Assembly: GCA_002373675.1 (NCBI GenBank)
Contig: DFLF01000017.1
Span: 248,001-312,000, forward strand
Direction: 5' to 3'
From: Pseudobutyrivibrio sp. UBA3626
GTDB lineage: Bacteria > Bacillota > Clostridia > Lachnospirales > Lachnospiraceae
Length of the DNA: 64,000 nucleotides
The position numbers and the translations under genes are program-made. Below the pieces are notes generated by a model that was not told the DNA's origin, did not search any database, and saw nothing but the letters and a program-made list of their open reading frames with translations. Below, piece after piece: positions 9,040 to 16,838 of the stretch (position 1 is its first letter; each line of letters starts with the position of its first letter).

Positions 9040-10347
9040 ATGTGGGCTGAAGAAGCAGTATTTTATCAAATATATCCATTGGGTTTTTGCGGTGCCAGCT
9101 TTGATAACGACGGAGTATGTAACAAGAACATCACTTCAGTAATAGATTGGATACCTCATCTTAAGAAGCTTGGAATAAATGCAATATATTTCTCACCAAT
9201 ATTCGAATCCGACACACATGGATACAACACAAGAGACTATACATTAATTGATAAGAGATTAGGAACAAATGAAGATTTTGCCAAAGTGTGTAAAGAGCTT
9301 CACACTAACGGCATCAAAGTTGTACTTGACGGTGTATTTAACCATGTAGGAAGAGGCTTCTGGGCGTTCCAGGATGTACTTAAGAACAGAGAAGGCTCTC
9401 CTTATGTATCATGGTTCGATAGAATAGCATTTGACGGCAATTCTAATTATAACGACGGACTATGGTATGAAGGATGGGAAGGAAACTTCGACTTAGTTAA
9501 GCTCAACTTAAGAAATGAAGACGTTATCAATCATATATTTGACGCCATAAGAGGATGGGTTAATGAATTTGATATTGACGGACTAAGACTTGATGTTGCT
9601 TATTGTTTAGATCATGATTTTATCAGAAGACTAAGAGATCTTGCCAACAATATCAAGCCGGACTTCTATCTGATAGGAGAGACACTTCATGGCGACTATA
9701 ATATGATTATGAATGATTCTATGCTTCACAGCGTAACCAACTATGAATGCTACAAAGGTCTTCATTCCAGCTTTAATTCAATGAATATGTTCGAGATTGT
9801 TCACTCACTTAAGAGACAATTCGACAGAGATCCCTGGTGCCTGTATACAGGTAAGCACCTCTTAAGCTTCGTTGATAACCATGATGTAACAAGAGTTGCA
9901 AGTATACTTAACAATGAAAACCACCTGCCACTAATATATGCGCTGTGCTTCGGTATGCCGGGCATTCCTTGCGTATATTACGGAAGTGAATGGGGATTCA
10001 AGGCGAGAAAAGAAGAAGGCGACCCCGCTCTTCGTCCATGCTTTGATAAGCCTGAGTGGAATGATTTTAGTGATTGGATTAGCAAATTATCACATGCTGT
10101 TACAAGTACAAAAGCATTATCTTACGGAATGTTCGATTCAATCGTACTAACCAATCAGCAATGCGCATTCCTTCGCTCTTGCGACGACGAAAGAATCTTA
10201 GTATGCATCAATGCTGACGAGAATCCTTTCTATATGAATTTTGATATGGGAGTATCATCTGGTACTGATCTGATATCAGGTGAAACAATTGAATTCAACA
10301 ATGGTTTTGAAGCAAAGGGATATAGTGCGTATTATTTGAAGCTGTAG
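9040..10347 (+). CDS. GH13 alpha-amylase family enzyme, cytoplasmic
   Basis: A 435-aa glycoside hydrolase of family 13 (TIM barrel). All four conserved regions are visible: region I DGVFNH at 97-102, region II GLRLD with nucleophile D185, region III IGET with acid/base E214, and region IV FVDNHD with D282. There is no signal peptide or wall anchor, so it should act on maltodextrins or glycogen-derived oligosaccharides inside the cell. The C-terminal beta domain is short. The start at 9040 follows AAAGGAGAAT. The gene is alone on the plus strand and faces a minus-strand gene across a long stem-loop. Exact specificity (neopullulanase, oligo-1,6-glucosidase or alpha-amylase) cannot be assigned. 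Confidence 0.93.
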   Translation: MWAEEAVFYQIYPLGFCGASFDNDGVCNKNITSVIDWIPHLKKLGINAIYFSPIFESDTHGYNTRDYTLIDKRLGTNEDFAKVCKELHTNGIKVVLDGVFNHVGRGFWAFQDVLKNREGSPYVSWFDRIAFDGNSNYNDGLWYEGWEGNFDLVKLNLRNEDVINHIFDAIRGWVNEFDIDGLRLDVAYCLDHDFIRRLRDLANNIKPDFYLIGETLHGDYNMIMNDSMLHSVTNYECYKGLHSSFNSMNMFEIVHSLKRQFDRDPWCLYTGKHLLSFVDNHDVTRVASILNNENHLPLIYALCFGMPGIPCVYYGSEWGFKARKEEGDPALRPCFDKPEWNDFSDWISKLSHAVTSTKALSYGMFDSIVLTNQQCAFLRSCDDERILVCINADENPFYMNFDMGVSSGTDLISGETIEFNNGFEAKGYSAYYLKL

Positions 10348-10366
10348 GTTATAACTATATTAATAT

Positions 10367-10448
10367 AAAAAAGGTGGCGCTATGTCCCTGTTATCTGCAT
10401 TTCTTGGCTAAGTATATGTAAGTAATGATAACATGGGCATAACGCCAC
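10367..10448 (-). terminator. long stem-loop terminator between convergent genes
   Basis: 22-nt arms (10374-10395 and 10427-10448) pair with three differences, two of which can form G-U pairs. The loop is 31 nt. On the minus strand the stem is followed by TTTTTT, making it a terminator for the Ltp-repeat gene. It may also end GH13 transcription on the plus strand, where the downstream T run is weaker. Confidence 0.65.
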
Positions 10449-10477
10449 TTGCTTTGTTAAGAATAATATTCTAAATA

Positions 10478-11143
10478 TCAATTACCCAAATTATCTATTG
10501 CATATTGTGCCTCTTCTGGTGTAAACTTTCCACCATATTGTGAAGTTAGTTGATCGTATATTCTTGAAGTAGACATACTCATCATACTTTGATACCTTTT
10601 TGCTTGTTCTAAAGCATTATTATTCCAGTCCGATTTGACATTATCTATTGCATATTGAGCCGCATCTGCTGTAAATTTTCCACCATATTCCGATGTCAAT
10701 TGATCGTAAACTCCTTGTTTAGACATATGCATTCTATTTGCGTACGAGTCTGCTTGCTTTAATGCATTTTTATATTCAACAGGTACACTTGCTTCTTGTT
10801 CTTTCTGCTTTTTCTCTAACTCGGCTTGAGCTTCCTTAAGCATTTGTTCATCTGACTTTTGAGTAGTATTACTTTGCTGTTCTAAAACAGTATTGTTTGT
10901 TGTATTATTACTGCTTTGACCATCACTTGAAGGAACAAGCCCAAATGCAGCAAGCGATATTATTACAAATATCAAACCTACTCCACCTAGAATTAATCCA
11001 ACTAGTCCTTTTTTGTTTTCCTTCACTTTTATTGCACCAAAAATAATCGCTAATATACCTGTAATAAATCCAAAAATTTTAAGAGCAGGTATAAAGGCTA
11101 TAACAACTGTTATAATTCCTAAAACCATTGCTGCTGTTGCCAT
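10478..11143 (-). CDS. membrane protein with two Ltp-family repeats
   Basis: The 221-aa product has two N-terminal TM segments of DUF4190-like type, a Gln/Asn/Thr-rich linker, a short charged helix (residues about 95-115) and two tandem copies of about 48 aa. These carry the motif MSK/MST, YDQLTS-YGGKFT and AQYAIDN, typical of the Ltp domain (PF07553). That domain is known from the superinfection-exclusion lipoprotein of phage TP-J34, and is also common in chromosomal proteins. This copy has no lipobox. The ATG at 11143 is chosen because GGAGGATG precedes it; an upstream TTG start would overlap that site. It is divergent from an XRE repressor, and a palindromic operator abuts its -10 region. 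Confidence 0.8.
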   Translation of the reverse strand: MATAAMVLGIITVVIAFIPALKIFGFITGILAIIFGAIKVKENKKGLVGLILGGVGLIFVIISLAAFGLVPSSDGQSSNNTTNNTVLEQQSNTTQKSDEQMLKEAQAELEKKQKEQEASVPVEYKNALKQADSYANRMHMSKQGVYDQLTSEYGGKFTADAAQYAIDNVKSDWNNNALEQAKRYQSMMSMSTSRIYDQLTSQYGGKFTPEEAQYAIDNLGN

Positions 11144-11166
11144 AATTTCATCCTCCTTCACCAACT

Positions 11167-11172
11167 ATTATA
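11167..11172 (-). promoter_or_regulatory. -10 element for the Ltp-repeat gene
   Basis: TATAAT on the minus strand, directly next to operator 1 (11172-11194). A bound repressor would cover the spacer between -35 and -10. The -35 element is weak. Confidence 0.45.
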
Positions 11173-11194
11173 AATATCCCAAATTGGGATATTT
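11172..11194. promoter_or_regulatory. operator 1, perfect 23-bp palindrome
   Basis: Perfect inverted repeat around a central A at 11183, core TATCCCAA/TTGGGATA. It lies between the divergent Ltp and XRE genes and is a probable XRE binding site. Confidence 0.7.
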
Positions 11195-11196
11195 AT

Positions 11197-11217
11197 ATTA
11201 TGCCAAATTGGGATAAT
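11197..11217. promoter_or_regulatory. operator 2, 21-bp palindrome with one mismatch
   Basis: Same CCAAATTGG core as operator 1, with one mismatched pair (11202/11212). Its centre (11207) is 24 bp from that of operator 1. It overlaps an apparent ATG at 11200, which supports a later start for the XRE gene. Confidence 0.7.
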
Positions 11218-11268
11218 GATGTCAACAAAGTGTCAATATATAGTTTTTTTACTTATTGGGTAAAGCGA

Positions 11269-11478
11269 ATGGAATTCAGACTAAAAGAACTACGAAAGAA
11301 AAAAGGATTATCCCAGGTCAGACTTGCAATAGATTTATGTATCCCTCAAAACTCTATAAGCAGGTTTGAAAACGGCGTGAGAATGCCAGATTATTTTACA
11401 TTAATTCAGATAGCTGATTATTTCAATGTTTCTATTGATTATTTGGTTGGACGAAGTAATAATCCTTCGATAAAATAA
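11269..11478 (+). CDS. small XRE-family helix-turn-helix repressor
   Basis: About 69 aa when started at the ATG at 11269. It is almost entirely one XRE/Cro-C1 helix-turn-helix (residues 3-65) with LRKKKGLSQVRLAIDLCIPQ followed by NSISRFENGVRMP. There is no ligand or protease domain, so it is a minimal repressor. An in-frame ATG at 11200 would add 23 residues but lies inside operator 2, so the later start is preferred although its ribosome binding site is weak. It is divergent from the Ltp-repeat gene and probably represses that gene and itself through the two palindromes. Confidence 0.82.
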   Translation: MEFRLKELRKKKGLSQVRLAIDLCIPQNSISRFENGVRMPDYFTLIQIADYFNVSIDYLVGRSNNPSIK

Positions 11479-11510
11479 ATACATCAATCATTGAAATATT
11501 TTACTAATGT

Positions 11511-12497
11511 TTAACTGAGTGTCAGAGTTGGATTCATAAGAAGATTATTAACACAATTATTATAGACATCCATTTCCTTAATTTCTATTATGGCAGTAAC
11601 TTTATTTCCAGAATCTTTGCTACTTGACCCACAAAGATAAATCTTCATTGATTTGATGCCATAATCCAGAATAATGAATCTGTCATGCACTTTGTTCTGT
11701 GCTTTTATAAACTTAATCTCCATTCCCGGATATTCCGTTTGAAAATCTTTATACTCAGTAAGTCTCAGGGGCGAATAGCATTTATTATCACTGATAATCG
11801 TAATATTAATCCCTGCTTTTGCATGAGTAAGGTGTCGAAGAGTCTTTACCCCAAGATAATCGTCGATTATGATGATACTCTCTTTCGCTTTCTTATAAAT
11901 ATTTTGAAAAGCTTCATCCGCTTTGAGTGGTTCGCCATTCAAAATAAGTATTTCCTCAGATTTGATGTCTGAGTCAAAGAGTTTCATAAGATTAGATAAA
12001 TCTGCACGAACGAGCATGTTGTCCTCTATACTCTGAACTCTTTCAGAAAGTTGATAATGTTTAAGTTCAAGTTCCCTAAGTTCATCATATGGCAATAGTT
12101 GCCTATTCTGACGAATATAATGCGACATTTCGACAAATGCTTCCATAATCTGTATACTTGCCTCAATAGCCTCATCTGTATGTAGTGATGCTGTTAGCAT
12201 TGCCACACCCTGTTCAGTATAAACAAAGGGTAAATACTTTATGTTTGAACCTCGACTACCGTTCAAGATGCCAAATTGGAATCTTGAACATTCGTCGCTT
12301 GTAAGTTGAAAGCAAAAACCCTCGGGAAATCGCTTAATATTCCGTTTCATAGCCCTATTTAGATTACCCGTTGTAGTACCAAAATATAACGCTATATCTT
12401 TATCAAGCATTACTCGACATCCACGTACTTCATATATTTGTGCTTTTATCTTTTCCTTATCTATAAATCTATTTACAGCAATCTCGTTTTTTTCCAT
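11511..12497 (-). CDS. ORF6N-domain protein with PLD-like C-terminus
   Basis: The 328-aa protein has an N-terminal ORF6N (KilA-N/Bro-related) domain at about 15-105, with YEVRGCRVMLDKDIALYFG and a later YTEQGVAMLTASLHT. A helical linker follows. The C-terminal domain (about 180-320) has a phospholipase D-like motif HDRFIILD at 271-278 and GSSSKDSG at 290-297. ORF6N domains are typical of phage antirepressors and mobile DNA; the PLD-like part could bind or cut nucleic acid, but the usual HxK lysine is arginine here. The ATG follows AAAGGA, 15 nt after the CNNM gene stop, so cotranscription with that housekeeping gene is likely. No function is proven. Confidence 0.75.
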   Translation of the reverse strand: MEKNEIAVNRFIDKEKIKAQIYEVRGCRVMLDKDIALYFGTTTGNLNRAMKRNIKRFPEGFCFQLTSDECSRFQFGILNGSRGSNIKYLPFVYTEQGVAMLTASLHTDEAIEASIQIMEAFVEMSHYIRQNRQLLPYDELRELELKHYQLSERVQSIEDNMLVRADLSNLMKLFDSDIKSEEILILNGEPLKADEAFQNIYKKAKESIIIIDDYLGVKTLRHLTHAKAGINITIISDNKCYSPLRLTEYKDFQTEYPGMEIKFIKAQNKVHDRFIILDYGIKSMKIYLCGSSSKDSGNKVTAIIEIKEMDVYNNCVNNLLMNPTLTLS

Positions 12498-12512
12498 TAT
12501 GGTCCTTTTATA

Positions 12513-13805
12513 CTATTCACTTTTTTCTCCACTTTCTCTATTCTCTTCCTTAGGTATATTAAGCTTAATATGAACCTTCGTTACACGATTTTTTTCAACA
12601 CCTGTTACTGTTATCTGGTGGAAGTCTTCCGTTATTACAGTTTCATCAAGATTAGGAAAATGGTCGAATTCACCTACTACATATCCTCCAATTGTATCGT
12701 AATCATCCGAAGATACCCCAAGAGGAATCTCATTACACAAGTCCTCTAGATTAGCAGAACCTAGTACATCGTATTCGTTCTCTGAAGTCTCAATCACATC
12801 ATCCTCTTCATATGTATCAAACTCATCTCTTATCTCACCAACCAGTTCTTCAAGCAAATCTTCTAGGGTAATCATTCCGGCAACAGCACCATATTCATCT
12901 AAAACAATTGTTATACCAAATGAGTTTGAGCGCATTTCATCAAACAATTCTGCTGTGTTCTTCTTCTCATATGTAAAATGCACATCTCTTATAAAATCCC
13001 TCATCTTGAATTTCTCTCTGTTTTCATCAATCAGAAAGTCCTTCATATTGACAAATCCGATAATATTATCAACTTCATTCTCATATACAGGAATACGGGT
13101 ATATTTATGCTCACTATATCCTTCCAATAATCGTTCGTAAGACCAATTTACATTTGCCATAGTCATGTCAATACGGGGAATCATTATCTCTTTGGCTGTA
13201 GCATCCGAAAAGTCAAATAGATTATGAATGATTTTTCGCTCATCACCTTCAATAACACCGCTTTCATGACTCACATCCACAATAGTACGAAGTTCTTCTT
13301 CTGTTATCGTGTCATAATCCTTCTTAGGATCAACTCCGAATATTCGAAGAACTGCATAGGATAATGCATTAATTACAACAATAATAGGCGTAAGTACTAC
13401 CATAAGCGCCCAGATTATCCCTGCGTACCTCATAGCCATTCTATTCGCCTTGATACTCGCCATAGACTTGGGCATAATCTCGCCGAATATAAGAATGAGA
13501 AATGTCAATATACCGGTGGCTATTCCCGCACCGTAACTGCCCCAAAGATTAATCGCCACGGTTGTTGCAAGGGATGATGCTGACAGATTAACAATATTGT
13601 TGCCAATCAGGATTGCTGAAAGCATCTTGGTCTTGTTGTCTGTGACCTTAATAACTGTAGCTGCGCTTTTGTTGCCGGCTTCTGCGAGGTGTCGCATCTT
13701 CATCAGGTTGACTGTTGTAAGTGCAGTCTCGGCAGATGAAAAGAATGCCGACAAGAATAAAAGTACTACCAATATAATAATCTTAATTACTAAATCTACG
13801 TTCAC
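12513..13805 (-). CDS. CNNM/CorC (hemolysin C) family membrane protein
   Basis: A 430-aa protein with an N-terminal DUF21 domain of 4 TM segments (residues about 1-185), two CBS repeats (about 195-330) containing the MIPR motif, and a C-terminal CorC_HlyC transporter-associated domain (about 340-420). Members are linked to Mg2+/Co2+ export or resistance. It sits 9 nt after ahcY and is followed 15 nt later by the ORF6N gene, so the three probably form one transcript from the ahcY promoter. The length is normal. Confidence 0.93.
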   Translation of the reverse strand: MNVDLVIKIIILVVLLFLSAFFSSAETALTTVNLMKMRHLAEAGNKSAATVIKVTDNKTKMLSAILIGNNIVNLSASSLATTVAINLWGSYGAGIATGILTFLILIFGEIMPKSMASIKANRMAMRYAGIIWALMVVLTPIIVVINALSYAVLRIFGVDPKKDYDTITEEELRTIVDVSHESGVIEGDERKIIHNLFDFSDATAKEIMIPRIDMTMANVNWSYERLLEGYSEHKYTRIPVYENEVDNIIGFVNMKDFLIDENREKFKMRDFIRDVHFTYEKKNTAELFDEMRSNSFGITIVLDEYGAVAGMITLEDLLEELVGEIRDEFDTYEEDDVIETSENEYDVLGSANLEDLCNEIPLGVSSDDYDTIGGYVVGEFDHFPNLDETVITEDFHQITVTGVEKNRVTKVHIKLNIPKEENRESGEKSE

Positions 13806-13814
13806 TTATATCTC

Positions 13815-15050
13815 CTATATATTAAGATAAGCCTTCTGCTCATCGGTAAGCGTATCAATAGTGATTCCAAGGAAATTAAGCTTTCTATTTGCAACTTCCA
13901 AATCAACCTCACGAGGCACTACAATAAGCTTCTCTTTAATGTTATCTTTATGTTCTAATAAGTATTTTGCAGAAAGAGCCTGAATCGCAAAACTCATATC
14001 CATAATCTCGGCAGGATGTCCATCACCACAAGCCAGATTAACAAGGCGTCCTTCGCCAAGTACATATACGAACTTATTAGGGGTAACTTCATATCCCACG
14101 ATATTATCTCTCTGGTCAATAGTCGAGAGAGCATTTTCCTTAAGATATGCCATATCAATTTCAACATCGAAATGACCGGCATTACACAGAATTGCTCCGT
14201 CCTTCATAAGCTTCATATGTTCCGAAGTAATAACATCTGCACATCCTGTTACAGTTACAAAGAAATCTCCAATCTTAGCAGCTTCTGCCATAGTCATAAC
14301 TTCAAAGCCATCCATAACAGCCTCGATTGCTTTAACTGGATCTACCTCCGTTACTATAACCTTAGCTCCTAAACCCTTTGCGCGCATAGCTGTACCTTTG
14401 CCACACCAGCCATATCCTGCAACAACGACTTTCTTTCCTGCCACAATAAGATTTGTCGTTCTATTGATACCGTCCCACACCGACTGACCTGTACCATATC
14501 TGTTATCGAAAAGGTGCTTGCAATCAGCATCATTAACCATAACCATTGGAAATTCAAGCTTGTCCTCTCGCGCCATAGCTCTTAGTCTGATTATTCCAGT
14601 TGTAGTCTCTTCACAACCACCAATAACATACTTAATCTTATCCTTCATAGAGGAATGAAGCATATTAACAAGATCACCGCCATCATCAATAATGATATTA
14701 CAGTTATTCTCAAGTACCATCCTGATATAACTATCATATTCTTCATTGGTACAGCCATAATGAGCAAATACATTAAGACCATCTTTAACAAGTGCAGCAG
14801 CAACATCATCCTGTGTTGTAAGTGGATTACTTCCTGTTACATACATCTCTGCGCCACCTGCTTTTAATACTTTGCAAAGATATGCTGTTTTAGCTTCAAG
14901 ATGAACAGAAAGTGCTATTCTTACACCTTTAAAGGGCTGTTCTTTCCTGAAATCATCCTCCAGAGAACGAAGAAGCGGACAATTTTTTCTAACCCAATCA
15001 ATTTTGTGTTCACCACTTGGTGACAAACTAACATCTTTTATATCATGCAT
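13815..15050 (-). CDS. ahcY: adenosylhomocysteinase (SAH hydrolase)
   Basis: A cytoplasmic NAD+-dependent enzyme of 411 aa that splits S-adenosylhomocysteine to adenosine and homocysteine, recycling the product of SAM-dependent methylation. Visible features are the substrate-site IIDDGGD (120-126), EETTTG (147-152), and the NAD-binding GYGWCGKG (212-219). The length matches the shorter bacterial/archaeal-type enzymes. A good promoter lies at 15085-15113. It heads a likely operon with the CNNM gene. Its presence means the organism uses the one-step route rather than Pfs/LuxS, at least in part. Confidence 0.96.
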   Translation of the reverse strand: MHDIKDVSLSPSGEHKIDWVRKNCPLLRSLEDDFRKEQPFKGVRIALSVHLEAKTAYLCKVLKAGGAEMYVTGSNPLTTQDDVAAALVKDGLNVFAHYGCTNEEYDSYIRMVLENNCNIIIDDGGDLVNMLHSSMKDKIKYVIGGCEETTTGIIRLRAMAREDKLEFPMVMVNDADCKHLFDNRYGTGQSVWDGINRTTNLIVAGKKVVVAGYGWCGKGTAMRAKGLGAKVIVTEVDPVKAIEAVMDGFEVMTMAEAAKIGDFFVTVTGCADVITSEHMKLMKDGAILCNAGHFDVEIDMAYLKENALSTIDQRDNIVGYEVTPNKFVYVLGEGRLVNLACGDGHPAEIMDMSFAIQALSAKYLLEHKDNIKEKLIVVPREVDLEVANRKLNFLGITIDTLTDEQKAYLNI

Positions 15051-15084
15051 TTAATCTACCCCTCTCATAAAAAACTAAAACTAT

Positions 15085-15113
15085 TATATCATACGTAACT
15101 CTTGGCTTCAATT
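15085..15113 (-). promoter_or_regulatory. promoter of ahcY
   Basis: On the minus strand, TTGAAG (15108-15113), a 17-bp spacer and TATAAT (15085-15090) with an upstream TGA (extended -10). It lies 35 nt before the ahcY ATG. No SAH riboswitch-like structure was seen in the short leader. Confidence 0.65.
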
Positions 15114-15125
15114 TTAACAGTCTAA

Positions 15126-15719
15126 TCAGACACTGGCTTCATACACCTTGTCCTTGGTAACTATATCGTTTTCCTTTAGTATAACCCCTTCTTCATCCTT
15201 CCAATAAGCGCAATCAAAAGGTGGAATTATGACTTTATCACCTTCATTAAGAATATAACTCCTAAAGAGCCGATTACCTACCATGAAAGATAGAATATAA
15301 TGATTTCTACTTGTTTCTTCATCAATTAGCACTGTGGACTTACTTGTTATAGAACCCACACCACCTCCTATATGTGTATAATATTCTTTCACTTCTACAG
15401 AAAGCATTCCTTCCAAGCTATCTACAGCCAGATAATTTACTTCAACTTCAAGATTATCATCCCTATCATTCTCATTACCATTTACAATTCTTTCATTAAG
15501 CTTTTTTTCAAAAAGCCCTTTGAGTATATCGTTTCCCTGCTCTTTACTTTCAAATGCGCCGTATTCAAGAAATACCGTTTCAAGAGCCTCTTTGCTTGCT
15601 GAATTTATGGCATTATCCAGTTCCACTTCTCTTTGAGACTTATTATATATCAACATAATAGATGCAATAATAAGAACAGTAACTACAGCAGAAACTATTG
15701 TTATCCACACATATTTCAT
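15126..15719 (-). CDS. membrane-anchored pseudopilin-like protein of the Tad-like operon
   Basis: The 197-aa product has one N-terminal TM helix (residues about 4-25) and an extracytoplasmic region with an early helix and a beta-rich remainder. No database family is recognised. Position at the end of the Tad-like operon, the topology, and the size suggest a TadE/TadG-like minor pseudopilin or a surface component; that is inference. It starts 10 nt after the 139-aa gene. The next gene downstream, ahcY, has its own promoter. Confidence 0.7.
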   Translation of the reverse strand: MKYVWITIVSAVVTVLIIASIMLIYNKSQREVELDNAINSASKEALETVFLEYGAFESKEQGNDILKGLFEKKLNERIVNGNENDRDDNLEVEVNYLAVDSLEGMLSVEVKEYYTHIGGGVGSITSKSTVLIDEETSRNHYILSFMVGNRLFRSYILNEGDKVIIPPFDCAYWKDEEGVILKENDIVTKDKVYEASV

Positions 15720-15729
15720 CTATTCCTCC

Positions 15730-16149
15730 TTATCCATCAACACCAACAGAAAGCCACGCCCTGGTAGACTCACCGGTATTAAGCCTTGCATTAACATAGA
15801 GATTAACTACTCCCGAAGATAAAAAAGTTATATTTTCTTCTGTTACACTAACCATTTCAGGATTCTCAACCTTTACAATATCTATATAATCCGCACCTGT
15901 AATAATATCTCTAAGATGGTAATTAGTATTGGTTTGTATATTATTTACTACCCTTAGTTCTAAATCCTTATTAATAATCTCTTTTAATTCTATATCAGAA
16001 GAATAGTTTATATTATCTTCTTTTGCATATACATCGCTGGCAATTTCCTTCTTCCCCCATACAAAAAGCCATGCAACAATCATAATTATCAATCCACCAA
16101 TTGTAAAAAAAAGAATCGCTTTTCCATATTCTGTAATTATTCCCTTCAT
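15730..16149 (-). CDS. EYG-type minipilin-like N-terminus fused to an extracellular beta domain
   Basis: The 139-aa product starts MKGIITEYG followed directly by a TM helix (about 12-33), the same layout as the three short EYG peptides of this operon. It then carries an extra domain of about 100 aa. Its end (VNLYVNARLNTGESTRAW) looks like a beta-sandwich of bacterial Ig-like type. It may be a tip or cap subunit carried on a pilin-like stem, which is inference. It lies between the 46-aa EYG peptide and the 197-aa gene and is surely cotranscribed with them. Confidence 0.7.
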   Translation of the reverse strand: MKGIITEYGKAILFFTIGGLIIMIVAWLFVWGKKEIASDVYAKEDNINYSSDIELKEIINKDLELRVVNNIQTNTNYHLRDIITGADYIDIVKVENPEMVSVTEENITFLSSGVVNLYVNARLNTGESTRAWLSVGVDG

Positions 16150-16186
16150 CTATACTCCTCCCAATGTATTAATTTACGATTTAATT

Positions 16187-16327
16187 TTATCCATATAGCA
16201 CTGTAGAAACGTGACTTATAAACCCCAGTACCGACTGATATACTATAGTTCCAATTATAACTAATGACACAACTCCAATAAGTACACCAAGCACAATGCC
16301 CCCATATTCTTCTATAATTTCCTTCAA
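16187..16327 (-). CDS. 46-aa EYG-type Flp-like membrane peptide
   Basis: A short ORF with a TTG start at 16327 preceded by a strong AAGGAGG at ideal spacing. The product begins MKEIIEEYGG and continues as a single TM helix (about 9-33) with a short tail. Flp/type IVb pilins have the mature N-terminus XXXXEY followed by a hydrophobic helix. Here that motif sits at the very start of the protein, with no leader peptide. It is 29 nt downstream of the next EYG peptide and is part of the Tad-like operon. Confidence 0.75.
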   Translation of the reverse strand: MKEIIEEYGGIVLGVLIGVVSLVIIGTIVYQSVLGFISHVSTVLYG

Positions 16328-16356
16328 ATTATGCCTCCTTGTATTTCTTATCCATA

Positions 16357-16464
16357 CTATATAGCCGAAAATGCACTAATCATCCATAGAAATATTCCGG
16401 AAATTATAAGACCTGCCACGATAAATACTATACATTCTCCATAATCCGAAATTATACTATTCAT
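16357..16464 (-). CDS. 35-aa EYG-like membrane peptide
   Basis: The ATG at 16464 overlaps the stop of the DUF4320 gene (ATGA overlap), showing translational coupling. The product starts MNSIISDYGE and is otherwise one TM helix (about 10-30) and a few residues. The DYG matches the EYG of its three relatives in this operon. It is among the shortest proteins likely in this window. The Flp-like pilin role is inferred from the motif and the neighbours. Confidence 0.7.
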   Translation of the reverse strand: MNSIISDYGECIVFIVAGLIISGIFLWMISAFSAI

Positions 16465-16796
16465 ATATTTCTCACCACCTTCTTAGTAGAATCAATTCCA
16501 AATACCGGCAACCTGTAGCTATACTCTAGTGTCATAGTTCCGCTGTTTTTGTTGTCTTTATCCGAAATAATATCCACATTTAATTTCTTGTATTCTCCGC
16601 CTGAAGAAGCTATTTCTTCCTGGCATGCGTCAATAACTTTTGCTGACATATTAGATGCTCTTATTTTAGCCGCGTAGTTATTGGCTAGATTATTGGCATT
16701 TCTTGATACAAGAGATGCATATATAAAATTTATTCCTATTGCCACAGTAGCTATCAAAAAAAACATTCCTATATATGTCTTAATAATCTGTTCCAT
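16461..16796 (-). CDS. DUF4320-like pseudopilin protein
   Basis: A 111-aa protein with one N-terminal TM helix (about 8-28) and a soluble extracytoplasmic domain rich in short strands (VDIISDKDNKNSGTMTLEY). It resembles DUF4320/TadE-type minor pseudopilins found beside type II/Tad secretion genes in clostridia. Its stop overlaps the start of the 35-aa EYG peptide, and it follows the T2SF-like gene by 42 nt. The family assignment is moderate; the location in the operon is firm. Confidence 0.65.
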   Translation of the reverse strand: MEQIIKTYIGMFFLIATVAIGINFIYASLVSRNANNLANNYAAKIRASNMSAKVIDACQEEIASSGGEYKKLNVDIISDKDNKNSGTMTLEYSYRLPVFGIDSTKKVVRNI

Positions 16797-16838
16797 ATTT
16801 CTCCTTTCATATTAAATCACGATTATATTTTGATATAT

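Noticed and set aside
11200..11268. Longer XRE start at the ATG at 11200
   Set aside because: That ATG lies inside a palindromic operator, and the extra residues do not match the helix-turn-helix family.
15051..15120. SAH riboswitch upstream of ahcY
   Set aside because: The leader is only about 30 nt and shows no matching structure.
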